Assembly (NCBI GenBank): GCA_036499545.1
Contig: DASYDR010000270.1
Coordinates: 1 to 16,900 of the forward strand
DNA from: Plastoroseomonas sp036499545
GTDB taxonomy: Bacteria; Pseudomonadota; Alphaproteobacteria; Acetobacterales; Acetobacteraceae
Direction of reading: 5' to 3'
Length of the DNA: 16,900 nucleotides
The stretch's first letter is position 1; every line of letters begins with the position of its first letter. Under the pieces are notes generated by a model. It had not been told where the DNA came from and did not search any database. It saw only the letters and a list, made by a program, of their open reading frames with translations. Of the stretch, positions 1 through 7,604 are shown one piece after another. The position numbers and the translations under genes are program-made.

Positions 1-79
1 CAGGCGCCGAGCGTGATCGGTCGAGGCGGCCTCGCCGAAGACCGTGAGCTGCAGGCCAGGCAGCCAGGGGTGCGGCAGG

Positions 80-1885
80 ATGCGGTTTCTGAAGCTTTAT
101 GGGCGGGTCCTCGGCCTGCTGGCGCCGGATCGCGCGGTGGCCTGCGGGCTGGCCGCGGCGGCGCTGGCGCTGGCGGGGCTGCAATTCCTGGAACCGGTGC
201 TGTTCGGCCGCGTGGTCGACGTGCTCTCCCAGGCCGCGCGCCTGACGCCGGCCCAGGTCTGGTCGGAAGCCCTGTCGCTGATGACCCTCTGGGTCGCGGT
301 CGGGCTTTCCGGGATCGGCGCCAATGTCGCCGTCTCCCTGCTGTCGGACCGGATGGCGCACCGCAACCGGCTGGCGGTGATGCACCGCTACTTCCAGCAT
401 GTGCTGGCGCTGCCGCTGTCCTTCCACGGCGACACCCAGTCGGGCCGGCTGATGAAGGTGATGCTGGTCGGCACCGACAATCTGTTCGGGCTCTGGCTCT
501 CCTTCTTCCGCGAACACCTGACCACCTTCATCGCGGCCCTGGTGCTGCTGCCGCTGACCCTGGCGATGAACTGGCGGCTGGCGCTGCTGCTGATCGGCCT
601 GGTGGTCGTGTTCTGCGCCATGTCCGCCTATGTCATCCGCCGCACCCAGAGCGCGCAGGAACACGTGGAAGCGCTGCATTCGCGGCTGGCCGGCAATGTG
701 CAGGACGCGCTGTCCAACGTCGTCGTGGTGCAGAGCTTCACGCGGCTGACATCCGAATCGCGGATGTTCGGCGACATCATGAAGCAGGTGCTGGACCACC
801 AGTTCCCGGTGCTGAACTGGTGGGCGGTGGTCTCGGTGCTGACCCAGGCCTCCTCCACCGTCACCGTGATCCTGATCTTCGTGCTGGGCACCATGCTGCA
901 CATGGACGGCCAGGCGACGGTCGGCGAGATCGTCTCCTTCATGGGCTTCGCGACGCTGCTGATCGGCAAGCTGCAAGGCGCGGTCAGCTTCGTCTCCCGC
1001 CTGGTGTTCCAGATGCCGAGCCTGGAGGAGCTGTTCCAGGTTCTGGATGCGCAGAGCTCGGTGCCGGAGAAGCTGGATGCCCGCGATATCGGCCGTGCCG
1101 AGGGCGCCGTCGCCTTCGAGAACGTGGCCTTCGCCTATCCCGGCGGCCCGCGCATCCTGCGCGATATCGGCTTCCAGGCGGCACCTGGCCGCACCGTCGC
1201 GCTGGTCGGACAGACCGGCGCCGGCAAATCGACCGCCATGGCGCTGCTGCAGCGCCTCTGGGATCCGGTGGACGGTCGCATCACGCTCGATGGGCACGAC
1301 CTGCGCGACCTCACCCTGCAGTCGCTGCGGCGCAATATCGGCGTGGTCTTCCAGGAGAGCATGCTGTTCAACCGCACCATCCGGGAAAATCTGCAGGTCG
1401 GCCGCCCGGATGCGACGCAGGAGGAGATCGAGCGCGCCTGCCGCCTGGCCGAAGCGCATGACTTCATCACGCGCCAGCCGCAGGGCTACGACACCATGGT
1501 CGGCGAACGCGGCAGCACGCTTTCGGGCGGGCAGCGTCAGCGCCTGGCGATCGCGCGGGCCCTGCTGAAGGATCCGCCGGTGCTGATCCTGGACGAAGCG
1601 ACCAGCGCGCTGGATGCCGCGACCGAGGCGCGGGTGCAGAAGGCACTGGCGGCGCTGATGGCCGGCCGCACCACCTTCATCATCGCGCATCGCCTATCGA
1701 CGGTGCGCGACGCCGACGAGATCCTGGTCTTCGCCCAGGGCCAGGTCGCGGAGCGCGGGCCCTTCGCCGCGCTCGTGCAGCAAGGCGGCATTTTCGCCGA
1801 GCTGGTCAGCACCCAGCTGACGCCCATGCCGGTGCACGAGACCGGTGCCGACGGCACGCGTACGTCACCCGTGCCGAGCGCCTGA
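80..1885 (+). CDS. ndvA: Glucan ABC exporter, fused permease/ATPase (NdvA/ChvA type)
   Basis: A 601-residue inner-membrane half-transporter expected to work as a homodimer. The NdvA/ChvA family exports cyclic beta-1,2-glucan to the periplasm. The N-terminal half (about residues 1-310) is hydrophobic and holds the six-helix ABC exporter domain. The LFGRVVDVLS segment near residue 45 and the NLFGLWLSFFREHL and PVLNWWAVVSVL segments resemble NdvA. The ATPase half shows Walker A GQTGAGKS (377-384), signature LSGGQ (481-485), Walker B VLILDE (501-506) and the switch His in AHRLST (H537). The start at 80 is chosen because MRFLKLYGRVL matches the family N-terminus and CAGGGG lies about nine bases upstream; the ATG at 44 would add 12 unlikely residues. 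No glucan synthase (ndvB) is visible, so the substrate is inferred. Other lipid or glycan exporters remain possible. Confidence 0.85.
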   Translation: MRFLKLYGRVLGLLAPDRAVACGLAAAALALAGLQFLEPVLFGRVVDVLSQAARLTPAQVWSEALSLMTLWVAVGLSGIGANVAVSLLSDRMAHRNRLAVMHRYFQHVLALPLSFHGDTQSGRLMKVMLVGTDNLFGLWLSFFREHLTTFIAALVLLPLTLAMNWRLALLLIGLVVVFCAMSAYVIRRTQSAQEHVEALHSRLAGNVQDALSNVVVVQSFTRLTSESRMFGDIMKQVLDHQFPVLNWWAVVSVLTQASSTVTVILIFVLGTMLHMDGQATVGEIVSFMGFATLLIGKLQGAVSFVSRLVFQMPSLEELFQVLDAQSSVPEKLDARDIGRAEGAVAFENVAFAYPGGPRILRDIGFQAAPGRTVALVGQTGAGKSTAMALLQRLWDPVDGRITLDGHDLRDLTLQSLRRNIGVVFQESMLFNRTIRENLQVGRPDATQEEIERACRLAEAHDFITRQPQGYDTMVGERGSTLSGGQRQRLAIARALLKDPPVLILDEATSALDAATEARVQKALAALMAGRTTFIIAHRLSTVRDADEILVFAQGQVAERGPFAALVQQGGIFAELVSTQLTPMPVHETGADGTRTSPVPSA

Positions 1886-1920
1886 ATGGGCGCCGCCGCG
1901 CGTGCGGCGAAGCCAGGTGG

Positions 1921-1941
1921 GCCGGATGGCCCGCATCCGGC
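1921..1941 (+). terminator. GC-rich hairpin downstream of the ABC exporter gene
   Basis: GCCGGATG and CATCCGGC form a perfect 8-bp stem around a five-base GCCCG loop, 35 bases after the exporter stop codon. A weaker 6-bp stem (1891-1896 with 1904-1909) precedes it, and GATCGC/GCGATC (1956-1961 with 1966-1971) follows. There is no T tract, so this is not a classical intrinsic terminator. It may pause polymerase or protect the 3' end. The gap to the next gene is about 214 bases and holds no convincing ORF. Confidence 0.35.
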
Positions 1942-2099
1942 GTCCGAGGGGGCGTGATCGCGATTGCGATCGTGCCGCTCGCATGCGTGAAATTCCTGTC
2001 GCGCTTCGTGCTTGAAAAGCCGCCGCCATCCGCTCACGTTACTGCCTTGCAATCCGGGCGCGGCCGCGGAGCCGCCCTGTGAGTGGAGGGGAGGCCCGC

Positions 2100-2531
2100 A
2101 TGACCATCGCGTCCATTCTGGCCCATAAAGACTCGCGCGTCGTCTCGGTCGGACCGGGCGAGGATGCGGTGGCGATCGCCACCACCCTGGCGCGGCACCG
2201 CATCGGTGCCGTGCTGGTGCGCGACACCGCCGGTGCCCTGCTGGGCATCCTGTCGGAGCGCGACATCGTGCGCGCGCTGGCGAAGGAAGGCCCGCCGGCG
2301 CTGGCGATGACGGCGCGGCAGCTGATGACCGCCGATGTGCATACCGTCCGGCCCGGCACCACCATCAACCAGGCGCTGGCCGAGATGACCGATCGCCGCA
2401 TCCGGCATTTGCCGGTGGTGGAGAATGGCGTGCTGGTCGGCATGGTCTCGATCGGCGACCTGGTGAAGGCGCGGATTTCGCAGGTCGAGGAAGAAGCGGA
2501 ACACCTCCGTGCCTTCGTCACGGCGGCGTAA
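2100..2531 (+). CDS. Two-CBS-domain protein
   Basis: A small cytoplasmic protein of 143 residues made almost entirely of a tandem CBS pair (Bateman module). CBS 1 spans about residues 8-62, with GAVLVRDTAGALLGILSERD. CBS 2 spans about 72-130, with HLPVVENGVLVGMVSIGDLV. A charged helix, QVEEEAEHLRAF, closes the chain. Stand-alone CBS pairs commonly bind adenine nucleotides and sense energy state or regulate a partner, but no partner enzyme is fused here. The start at 2100 is preferred over the ATG at 2079 because GGAGGGG sits about eight bases upstream and MTIASILAHK is a typical N-terminus for this family. The gene is separated from the ABC exporter by a hairpin-rich gap, so co-transcription is doubtful. 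Ligand and target cannot be read from sequence. Confidence 0.85.
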   Translation: MTIASILAHKDSRVVSVGPGEDAVAIATTLARHRIGAVLVRDTAGALLGILSERDIVRALAKEGPPALAMTARQLMTADVHTVRPGTTINQALAEMTDRRIRHLPVVENGVLVGMVSIGDLVKARISQVEEEAEHLRAFVTAA

Positions 2532-2537
2532 TTCTGG

Positions 2538-2690
2538 CCTCAAGCGCCGGCATCCGCCGGCTTGGCTTTCGCGCGGACGGGTTGGGCGCTGGCGACTGCT
2601 GATCGTCGCGCGCGGGGCCGCGTTCGCGGCCCCGGTCTGCATCGGCTGGCGCCTCGCAGCCCGCCGAAACCAGTGGCGGCCTGCGGCCGC
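2538..2690 (+). repeat. Intergenic hairpin element, copy A
   Basis: A full-length copy of the modular repeat, filling the space between two convergent genes and starting six bases after the CBS gene. Module 1 is CCTCAAGCGCCGGC, loop ATCC, GCCGGC, TTGGCT, giving a 6-bp stem (2546-2551 with 2556-2561). Module 2 is a 9-bp stem, CGGGGCCGC-GTTC-CGGCCCCG-like (2613-2621 with 2626-2634), preceded by GATCGTCGCGCG. Module 3 is GCGGCC-TGC-GGCCGC (2676-2690), preceded by AGTG. The same modules recur in the same order in copy B at 4612. Confidence 0.75.
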
Positions 2691-2717
2691 GAGGTTGTGG
2701 CGGCTGTATCGGCCGAA

Positions 2718-3686
2718 TCAGCGCCTGACGGCGGCCTTCAGGGCGTCCAGGACGGCGTCCATGGCCGCCTGATAGGCCGGGCCGTCGAGGTAGCCGTCCA
2801 TGGCGCCGGTGCGCTCCACGAAGGTCTTCCACCCCTGCGCCTGCATCCCGCGGTGAAAGCGGTCATGCAGGGATGTGGCGATGGCGTCGGGCGTCCGCGC
2901 CGGCGCGGAGAGGCCCTTCATGTTCTCGACCACGACATCCCAGCCCAACTCGCGCATCGTCGGGACCTCGCGATAGGCACCGCCGATCCGCTCGGCGGAG
3001 GCGACGACCAGTGGCCGCACCTCACCGCCCGCCATCAGCCCGGCCATTTCCTCGGGTGCCAGCACCGCCAGGTCGACCGTGCCGGACAGCAGCGCCTGCA
3101 GCCCCGGCGCGCCGCCCGAGAAGGGCACGTGCAGCAGTTCGACCCCCGCGGCGCGGGCGAAGAGCAGGACCACCGCGTGGTAGATCGACCCGAGGCCCGA
3201 GGATGCATGGGAGACCGATTCCGGCGCCCGCTTCGCGGCCTCCACCACTTGGCGGATATCGGTGAAGCGGCCGCCAGTCTTCGCGACGATCAGCAGCGGC
3301 TGCCGGGTCAGCCGGATGATGGCGCGGAAGGAGGTCTTCGGATCATAGGGCAGGTCGCGGAACGCGGGCAGCGAGGTGCTGTCGCTGCCGCCGCTCACCA
3401 GCAGGTTCTGCCCGTCCGGCGCCAGCCCCGCGAGGTATTCGGCCGCGATGGCGCCGCCGGCGCCCGGCCGGTTCACCACCACCAGCGGCGACGGGAAATA
3501 CGGGGAGGAGGATTCGGCCACCGCTCGCCCGGCCAGGTCGGCGCCGCCGCCGGGCGCGAAGCCCACGATGATCTGGATCGGCCGCGATGGCGCCCAGGGG
3601 GTGGCCGTCTGTGCCTGGGCCCGGGTGACGAGGCCCGCGCCGGCAATGCCGGCCGCGCCCGTGATGATGCTCCTGCGCCCGATCAT
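2718..3686 (-). CDS. Tripartite tricarboxylate transporter substrate-binding protein (Bug/TctC family)
   Basis: A periplasmic receptor of 322 residues. The N-terminus MIGRRSIITG, a hydrophobic stretch and ARAQAQ-type ending (cleavage near residue 25, TRAQA) look like a Tat signal peptide. The mature protein opens with RPIQIIVGFAPGGGADLAGR, the hallmark ligand-cradling start of Bug proteins. Later family-typical segments are VVVNRPGAGGAIAAEYLA, ASSGLGSIYH, HVPFSGGAPGLQALLSGTVDL and REVPTMRELGWD. Family members bind carboxylates and sometimes other small acids. The start is set by the twin-arginine peptide and by GGGAGGA about seven bases upstream. No TctA/TctB membrane genes are adjacent, so it is an orphan receptor, as is common in this family. 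It diverges from the amidohydrolase at 3776, which suggests linked substrate use. Confidence 0.9.
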   Translation of the reverse strand: MIGRRSIITGAAGIAGAGLVTRAQAQTATPWAPSRPIQIIVGFAPGGGADLAGRAVAESSSPYFPSPLVVVNRPGAGGAIAAEYLAGLAPDGQNLLVSGGSDSTSLPAFRDLPYDPKTSFRAIIRLTRQPLLIVAKTGGRFTDIRQVVEAAKRAPESVSHASSGLGSIYHAVVLLFARAAGVELLHVPFSGGAPGLQALLSGTVDLAVLAPEEMAGLMAGGEVRPLVVASAERIGGAYREVPTMRELGWDVVVENMKGLSAPARTPDAIATSLHDRFHRGMQAQGWKTFVERTGAMDGYLDGPAYQAAMDAVLDALKAAVRR

Positions 3687-3775
3687 GGTCGCGTCCTCCC
3701 TACTTCGTGATGCCTTGGATACAGGTATAGACGGCCGCATCCGCAGCCGCCACACGGATAGGCAGAGGAGACACC
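3687..3775. promoter_or_regulatory. Divergent promoter region between receptor and amidohydrolase
   Basis: An 89-base gap must hold the promoters for both divergent genes. It includes a small imperfect palindrome, ATAC-AG-GTAT (3719-3728), in an otherwise GC-rich stretch, with TATAGA (3725-3730) as a possible -10 for the rightward gene. Clear Shine-Dalgarno sequences flank it: GGGAGGA on the minus side and GAGGAGA on the plus side. The promoter placement is a guess; the divergent layout is directly seen. Confidence 0.4.
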
Positions 3776-4609
3776 ATGACCATCCCGCCCCGCCTGCCCG
3801 TGCCGCCCGGCGCGACCGACTGCCACATGCATATCTACGGGCCGCCCGACCGCTACCCGGTGGCGCCGACCAATCCGACGCCGGTGCCCTTCGCCTATGA
3901 CCTGTCCGCCTATCGGGCATTGCGATCGGCGCTCGGCCTGACCCGGACGGTGGTGGTGCAACCGACCGCCTATGGCGACGACAACAGCTGCACGCTCGAT
4001 GCCGTCGCGGCGCTGGGCGATGCGCGCGCCGTGGTGGTGGTGACGCCCGAGACGCCGGTCGCGGAGCTGGAACGCCTGCACGCCGCCGGCGCCCGCGGCG
4101 CGCGCGCTTTCCTGCTGAAGGGCGGCATCGTGTCCTGGGACAACCTGCACGCGCTGGCCGCCCATGTCGCGCCGCTCGGCTGGCATGTGCAGCTGCAGTT
4201 CGATGGCGGCGAGATGGAAGCGCGGGAAGCGGCGATCCGCGACCTGCCCTGCCCGGTGGTGATCGACCATGTCGGCCGCTTCCATGATCCGGTGCCCCCC
4301 GAAGCACCGCCGGTGCGGGCGCTGCGGCGGCTGCTGGCGACCGGCCGCGTCTGGGTGAAGCTGTCCTCACCCTATGGCGTCTCGCGCAGCGGTCCGCCCG
4401 ATTACGCCGATGTCGGCGCCATCGCCCGCGCCCTGATCGCGACGGCGCCGGAGCGCCTGGTCTGGGGCTCCAACTGGCCGCACCCGAACGAGGCCGAGCC
4501 GAAGCCGGAGGTCGGGCCGCTGCTCGACCTGCTCGGCACCTGGGCGCCTGACGAAGCGACGCGCCGGGCTATCCTCGTGGACAACCCGAAGAGTCTTTAT
4601 GATTTTTGA
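3776..4609 (+). CDS. Metal-independent amidohydrolase-superfamily lactonase/isomerase (COG3618, LigI-like)
   Basis: A cytoplasmic TIM-barrel protein of 277 residues. It opens with TDCHMHIYGP, giving the HxH pair H17/H19 at the end of strand 1. It continues with VVVQPTAYGDDN, a GARGARAF segment, VVIDHVGRF (H165), VWVKLSSPYGVS, WGSNWPHP (W230-P237) and NPKSLYDF at the C-terminus. This order is that of the 2-pyrone-4,6-dicarboxylate lactonase (LigI) and galactarolactone isomerase branch, which act on lactones of sugar or aromatic acids. Position 233 is Asn where hydrolytic relatives often have Asp, so exact chemistry is uncertain. GAGGAGA lies six bases upstream of the ATG. It is divergent from the Bug receptor and likely acts on the same imported acid. 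Confidence 0.82.
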   Translation: MTIPPRLPVPPGATDCHMHIYGPPDRYPVAPTNPTPVPFAYDLSAYRALRSALGLTRTVVVQPTAYGDDNSCTLDAVAALGDARAVVVVTPETPVAELERLHAAGARGARAFLLKGGIVSWDNLHALAAHVAPLGWHVQLQFDGGEMEAREAAIRDLPCPVVIDHVGRFHDPVPPEAPPVRALRRLLATGRVWVKLSSPYGVSRSGPPDYADVGAIARALIATAPERLVWGSNWPHPNEAEPKPEVGPLLDLLGTWAPDEATRRAILVDNPKSLYDF

Positions 4610-4611
4610 TG

Positions 4612-4761
4612 CCTCAGGCGCCGGCGCGCGCATCCGCGCGCTTGGCTACCGCGCCGTCAGGGCGCGCTGAACTCGACTGATGGTCGCGCGCGGGGCCGCA
4701 TTCGCGGCCCCGGAGCATCGCTTCGCTCGCTCCGCAGGGGCTGGTGGCGGCCTGTGGCCGC
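4612..4761 (+). repeat. Intergenic hairpin element, copy B
   Basis: A second full copy, starting two bases after the amidohydrolase stop and ending 17 bases before the leuD stop, so again between convergent genes. Module 1 is CCTCAGGCGCCGGC, then GCGCGC-ATCC-GCGCGC and TTGGCT: the stem sequence differs from copy A but remains complementary, and the ATCC loop is unchanged. Module 2 is a 9-bp stem around ATTC (4691-4699 with 4704-4712), preceded by the same GGTCGCGCG flank. Module 3 is GCGGCC-TGT-GGCCGC (4747-4761), preceded by GGTG. Confidence 0.75.
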
Positions 4762-4777
4762 ATATCCGGCGTGGCTG

Positions 4778-5362
4778 TCAGCGCGCCGCTTCGAAGGCGT
4801 CGATGTCGTTGGTGTAGCCCAGGGTGAAGTCGATCTCGTCCACGCCGGCCAGAAGCAGGCGCTTGCGGAAGGGGTCGACATCGAAGTGATGGGCGACGCC
4901 GTCGACGCCGGTCACCGTCTGCGCCGCCAGGTCGATCCTGAACGGGCTGCCCTGCATGGTGCCGGCCTGGGCGCGCAGCCCCGCCACCACCGCTTCCGGC
5001 AGCACGATCGGCAGCAGCCCGTTCTTGAAGCAGTTGTTGCGGAAGATATCGCCGAAGCTCGGCGCGATCACCGCCCGGATGCCGTAGTCGTAGAGCGACC
5101 AGACCGCGGATTCGCGGGAGGAGCCGCAGCCGAAATTCGTGTTGGCCACGATGATCTTCGCGTCGCGGTATTGCGCCCGGTTGAGCACGAACTCCTCGTT
5201 CTCGCTGCCATCGGGGTGGAAGCGCAGGTCGTGGAACATGCAGACCGCCATGCCCTCCTCCCGCTTCCGGCGCAGGAAGCGCCCGGGGATGATGGCATCG
5301 GTATTGACGTCGACCCGGTCCATCGGGGCCGCGGTCGCTTCCAGCGTGTCGAACTGGGCCAT
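4778..5362 (-). CDS. leuD: 3-isopropylmalate dehydratase small subunit
   Basis: The small (swivelling) subunit of isopropylmalate isomerase, which converts 2-isopropylmalate to 3-isopropylmalate in leucine synthesis. It has 194 residues, close to the usual ~200. Family motifs are NTDAIIPGRFL near residue 20, FVLNRAQYRDAKIIVANTNFGCGSSRESAVW (the substrate-contacting GCGSSR loop), and IAPSFGDIFRNNCFKNGLLPI. The start ATG lies one base after the leuC stop (TGACATG arrangement), with GGAGG inside the end of leuC as ribosome site, so the pair should be translationally coupled. Related small subunits of homoaconitase or methylmalate dehydratase cannot be excluded from sequence alone, but length and motifs fit LeuD best. 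Confidence 0.93.
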   Translation of the reverse strand: MAQFDTLEATAAPMDRVDVNTDAIIPGRFLRRKREEGMAVCMFHDLRFHPDGSENEEFVLNRAQYRDAKIIVANTNFGCGSSRESAVWSLYDYGIRAVIAPSFGDIFRNNCFKNGLLPIVLPEAVVAGLRAQAGTMQGSPFRIDLAAQTVTGVDGVAHHFDVDPFRKRLLLAGVDEIDFTLGYTNDIDAFEAAR

Positions 5363-5363
5363 G

Positions 5364-6797
5364 TCAGCCTCCGATCGGGGAAAGGGCGCGGCTGTCGGCG
5401 AAGCGGCCGACGATCGCCGTCGCCGCGGCGGTCGCCGGGCTGACCAGATGCGTCCGCGCCTCCGGCCCCTGCCGGCCGACGAAGTTGCGGTTGGAGGTCG
5501 AGGCGCTGCGCTTGCCGGCCGGCACCGTGTCGCCATTGACGGCGAGGCACATCGAACAGCTGGAATAGCGCCACTCGAACCCGGCTTCCTGGAAGATGCG
5601 GTCGAGGCCTTCCTGCTCCGCCTGCTGCCGCACCTGGCCGGAGCCCGGCACGACCAGCGCCTTCACCCCGGGCGCCACGCGGCGGCCGCGCGCGATCGCT
5701 GCGGCGGCGCGCAGATCCTCGATGCGACCATTGGTGCAGGAACCGATGAAGACATAATCGACCAGGATATCGGTCATCCTGGTCCCCGGCTTCAGGCCCA
5801 TGTAGTCGAGTGCCGCCTGCAGCAGCCGGCGCTGGTCCGGATCCGCCGCCGTATCGGCGCTCGGCACCGTGCCGGTCACCGGCAGCGCCTCCGACGGGCG
5901 GTTGCCCCAGGTGACCATCGGCGCGATCGCCGCGGCATCCAGATGCACTTCCTGGTCGAAGACCGCGCCGGGATCGCTCGGCAGGGCGCGCCAGCGCGCC
6001 AGCGCCTCGTCCCAGGCCTCGCCTTCGGGCGCGTAGGGTTTGCCCTTGAGATAGGCGAAGGTGGTCTCGTCGGGGGCGACCATGCCGGCCCGCGCGCCGG
6101 CTTCGATCGACATGTTGCAGATGGTCAGCCGGCCTTCGACCGACAATGCCTCGATCGTCGGGCCGGCATATTCGATCACATGCTCGGTCGCGCCGCCGAC
6201 CCCGATCTGGGCGATCAGCGCCAGGATGATGTCCTTGCCGGTAACGCCGGCGCCGAGTTCGCCGTCGATGGTGACGCGCATGGTCCGCGGCTTGCGCTGC
6301 CAGAGCGTCTGGGTCGCCAACACATGCGTCACCTCGGTCGAGCCGATGCCGAAGGCCAGGGCACCGACCGCGCCATGGGTGGAGGTATGGCTGTCGCCGC
6401 AGAGGATCAGCATCCCCGGCTGGCTCAGCCCCTGTTCCGGGCCCATGACATGGATGATGCCGTGCCGCGCATCGGTGATGCCGAAATGGGTGACGCCGGA
6501 CGCGGCGGTGTTGCGCACCAGGGTCGCGACCAGGTCCTTGCGGTCCTCCCCGTCCACATCGGCGAAATCGCGGCTGGTGGAGGGCACGTAGTGGTCGGGC
6601 GTCGCGAAGGTGAGCTCGGGGCGGCGGATCGGAATGCCGCGCGCCGCGAGCTTCGCATAAGGCACGCGCGAGCCTTCATGGATGTAGTGGCGATCGACAT
6701 AGAGCAGGCTGACGCCATCCGCGTCCCGCCGCACCTCATGTGCCGCCCAGATCTTCTCGAACATGGTGCGCGGCTCTGGCGCGCTGTCCTCGGTCAT
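5364..6797 (-). CDS. leuC: 3-isopropylmalate dehydratase large subunit
   Basis: The catalytic [4Fe-4S] subunit of isopropylmalate isomerase, 477 residues. It shows the LeuC order MFEKIWAAHEV, DRHYIHEGS, DSHTSTHGAVGALAFGIG, AGPTIEALSVEGRLTICNM, GSCTNGRIEDL and SCSMCLAVNGD. The cluster cysteines are C354, C414 and C417, with the 60- and 3-residue spacing seen in E. coli LeuC. A C-terminal NRNFVGRQG segment completes the match. The start at 6797 is preferred because GGGGGAGGA sits about six bases upstream; an ATG at 6830 would add 11 residues without a good site. It is cotranscribed with leuD. leuA and leuB are not in the window. The tail reads ALSPIGG before a TGA that nearly abuts leuD. Confidence 0.95.
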   Translation of the reverse strand: MTEDSAPEPRTMFEKIWAAHEVRRDADGVSLLYVDRHYIHEGSRVPYAKLAARGIPIRRPELTFATPDHYVPSTSRDFADVDGEDRKDLVATLVRNTAASGVTHFGITDARHGIIHVMGPEQGLSQPGMLILCGDSHTSTHGAVGALAFGIGSTEVTHVLATQTLWQRKPRTMRVTIDGELGAGVTGKDIILALIAQIGVGGATEHVIEYAGPTIEALSVEGRLTICNMSIEAGARAGMVAPDETTFAYLKGKPYAPEGEAWDEALARWRALPSDPGAVFDQEVHLDAAAIAPMVTWGNRPSEALPVTGTVPSADTAADPDQRRLLQAALDYMGLKPGTRMTDILVDYVFIGSCTNGRIEDLRAAAAIARGRRVAPGVKALVVPGSGQVRQQAEQEGLDRIFQEAGFEWRYSSCSMCLAVNGDTVPAGKRSASTSNRNFVGRQGPEARTHLVSPATAAATAIVGRFADSRALSPIGG

Positions 6798-7032
6798 TGC
6801 TTGTCCTCCCCCACGTATCCCAGCGGTCACGTTGGATCAGGCGATCGTGGCTCTCTCCTGACGAGGCGCCACGACGCGTTTTCCCCATTGGTCGGGAAGG
6901 ACGCTCGCGCCGACCGGCCGCGGGCGCAACCCGGAATCGTTCGACGCGCATCCGGGTGCGTTGGAATCGCCTGGCGGCGGGCCCGTGCGGCGGGGCCAAA
7001 CGGATGCACCGGTGAGGCGGCGCGAAACCAGG
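6798..7032. other. Gene-free leader region upstream of leuC
   Basis: This 235-base gap separates the leuC start from the end of the adenosyltransferase gene, so it should contain the leuCD promoter on the minus strand. I looked for a leucine-rich leader peptide with an attenuator and saw none: short ORFs here are Arg-rich frame noise. A TTTTCCCC run near 6880 is the only AT-leaning spot. No recognisable operator, riboswitch or strong terminator hairpin is evident. Confidence 0.5.
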
Positions 7033-7593
7033 TCAGCGCGTGGCGCCAGGCACCCAGGCCAGATCCGTGGCACCATTGTCATTCAGGCGCCGCGACAGCA
7101 CGAAGAGATGGTCGGACAGGCGATTGAGGTAGCGCAGCACGGCCGGGTTCACCGGCTCCACCGCCGCCAGCGCGACGACCTGGCGCTCGGCGCGGCGCGC
7201 CGCGGTGCGGGCGACATGCGCCATCGCGGCGCCGGCGCTGCCGCCGGGCAGCACGAAGCTGCGCAGCGGCGGGATCACGGCGTTCATCGCCGCCACCTCC
7301 GCCTCCAGCCGCAGGCATTGCGCATCGGTGACGCGCAGCCGGTCGTCGCCGGTGCCGGGCATGCAGAGATCGGCGCCCAGGTCGAACAGGTCGTTTTGCT
7401 GCCGCGTGACCATCGCCATGGCCTCCGCATCGCCGCCGAGATGCAGGCGCAGCACGCCGAGCGCCGCATTCGCTTCATCCACCGCGCCGATCGCCTCGAT
7501 CCGCAGCGCGTCCTTGCGCAGGCGGGTCCCGTCGCCGAGCGAAGTCTCCCCGCCATCGCCGCCGCGCGTGGTGATCACGTCAAGCTTCACCAT
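7033..7593 (-). CDS. pduO: Cob(I)alamin adenosyltransferase, PduO type
   Basis: It transfers the 5'-deoxyadenosyl group of ATP to cob(I)alamin or a cobyrinic acid precursor, making adenosylcobalamin. The protein has 186 residues, the usual size for single-domain PduO enzymes, which form trimers. The N-terminal ATP-binding motif TTRGGDGGETSLGDGTR covers residues 8-24. IGAVDEANAALG follows near residue 36, and the C-terminal helices carry RTAARRAERQVV and RYLNRLSDHLFVLSR, including the conserved Arg and Asp of the active site. The start ATG at 7593 has GAGGG about 12 bases upstream, a rather long spacing, and this GAGGG is the reverse complement of the first bases of repeat copy C. It shares strand with the cobalamin-dependent metH further upstream, a thematic rather than operonic link. 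Confidence 0.92.
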   Translation of the reverse strand: MVKLDVITTRGGDGGETSLGDGTRLRKDALRIEAIGAVDEANAALGVLRLHLGGDAEAMAMVTRQQNDLFDLGADLCMPGTGDDRLRVTDAQCLRLEAEVAAMNAVIPPLRSFVLPGGSAGAAMAHVARTAARRAERQVVALAAVEPVNPAVLRYLNRLSDHLFVLSRRLNDNGATDLAWVPGATR

Positions 7594-7604
7594 TATTCAT
7601 TCAC

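Noticed and set aside
1..79. Possible start of a minus-strand gene at the left edge (reads LPGLQLTVFGEAAS)
   Set aside because: The frame has an upstream stop near position 99 and no ATG, GTG or TTG start with a ribosome site, and too little sequence to recognise.
6798..7032. Leucine attenuator with leader peptide upstream of leuC
   Set aside because: No short ORF with a run of Leu codons followed by alternative hairpins is present.
5139..7127. A 662-residue plus-strand open frame over leuC/leuD
   Set aside because: It is antisense shadow of leuCD and runs through the intergenic leader; composition is unlike a real protein.
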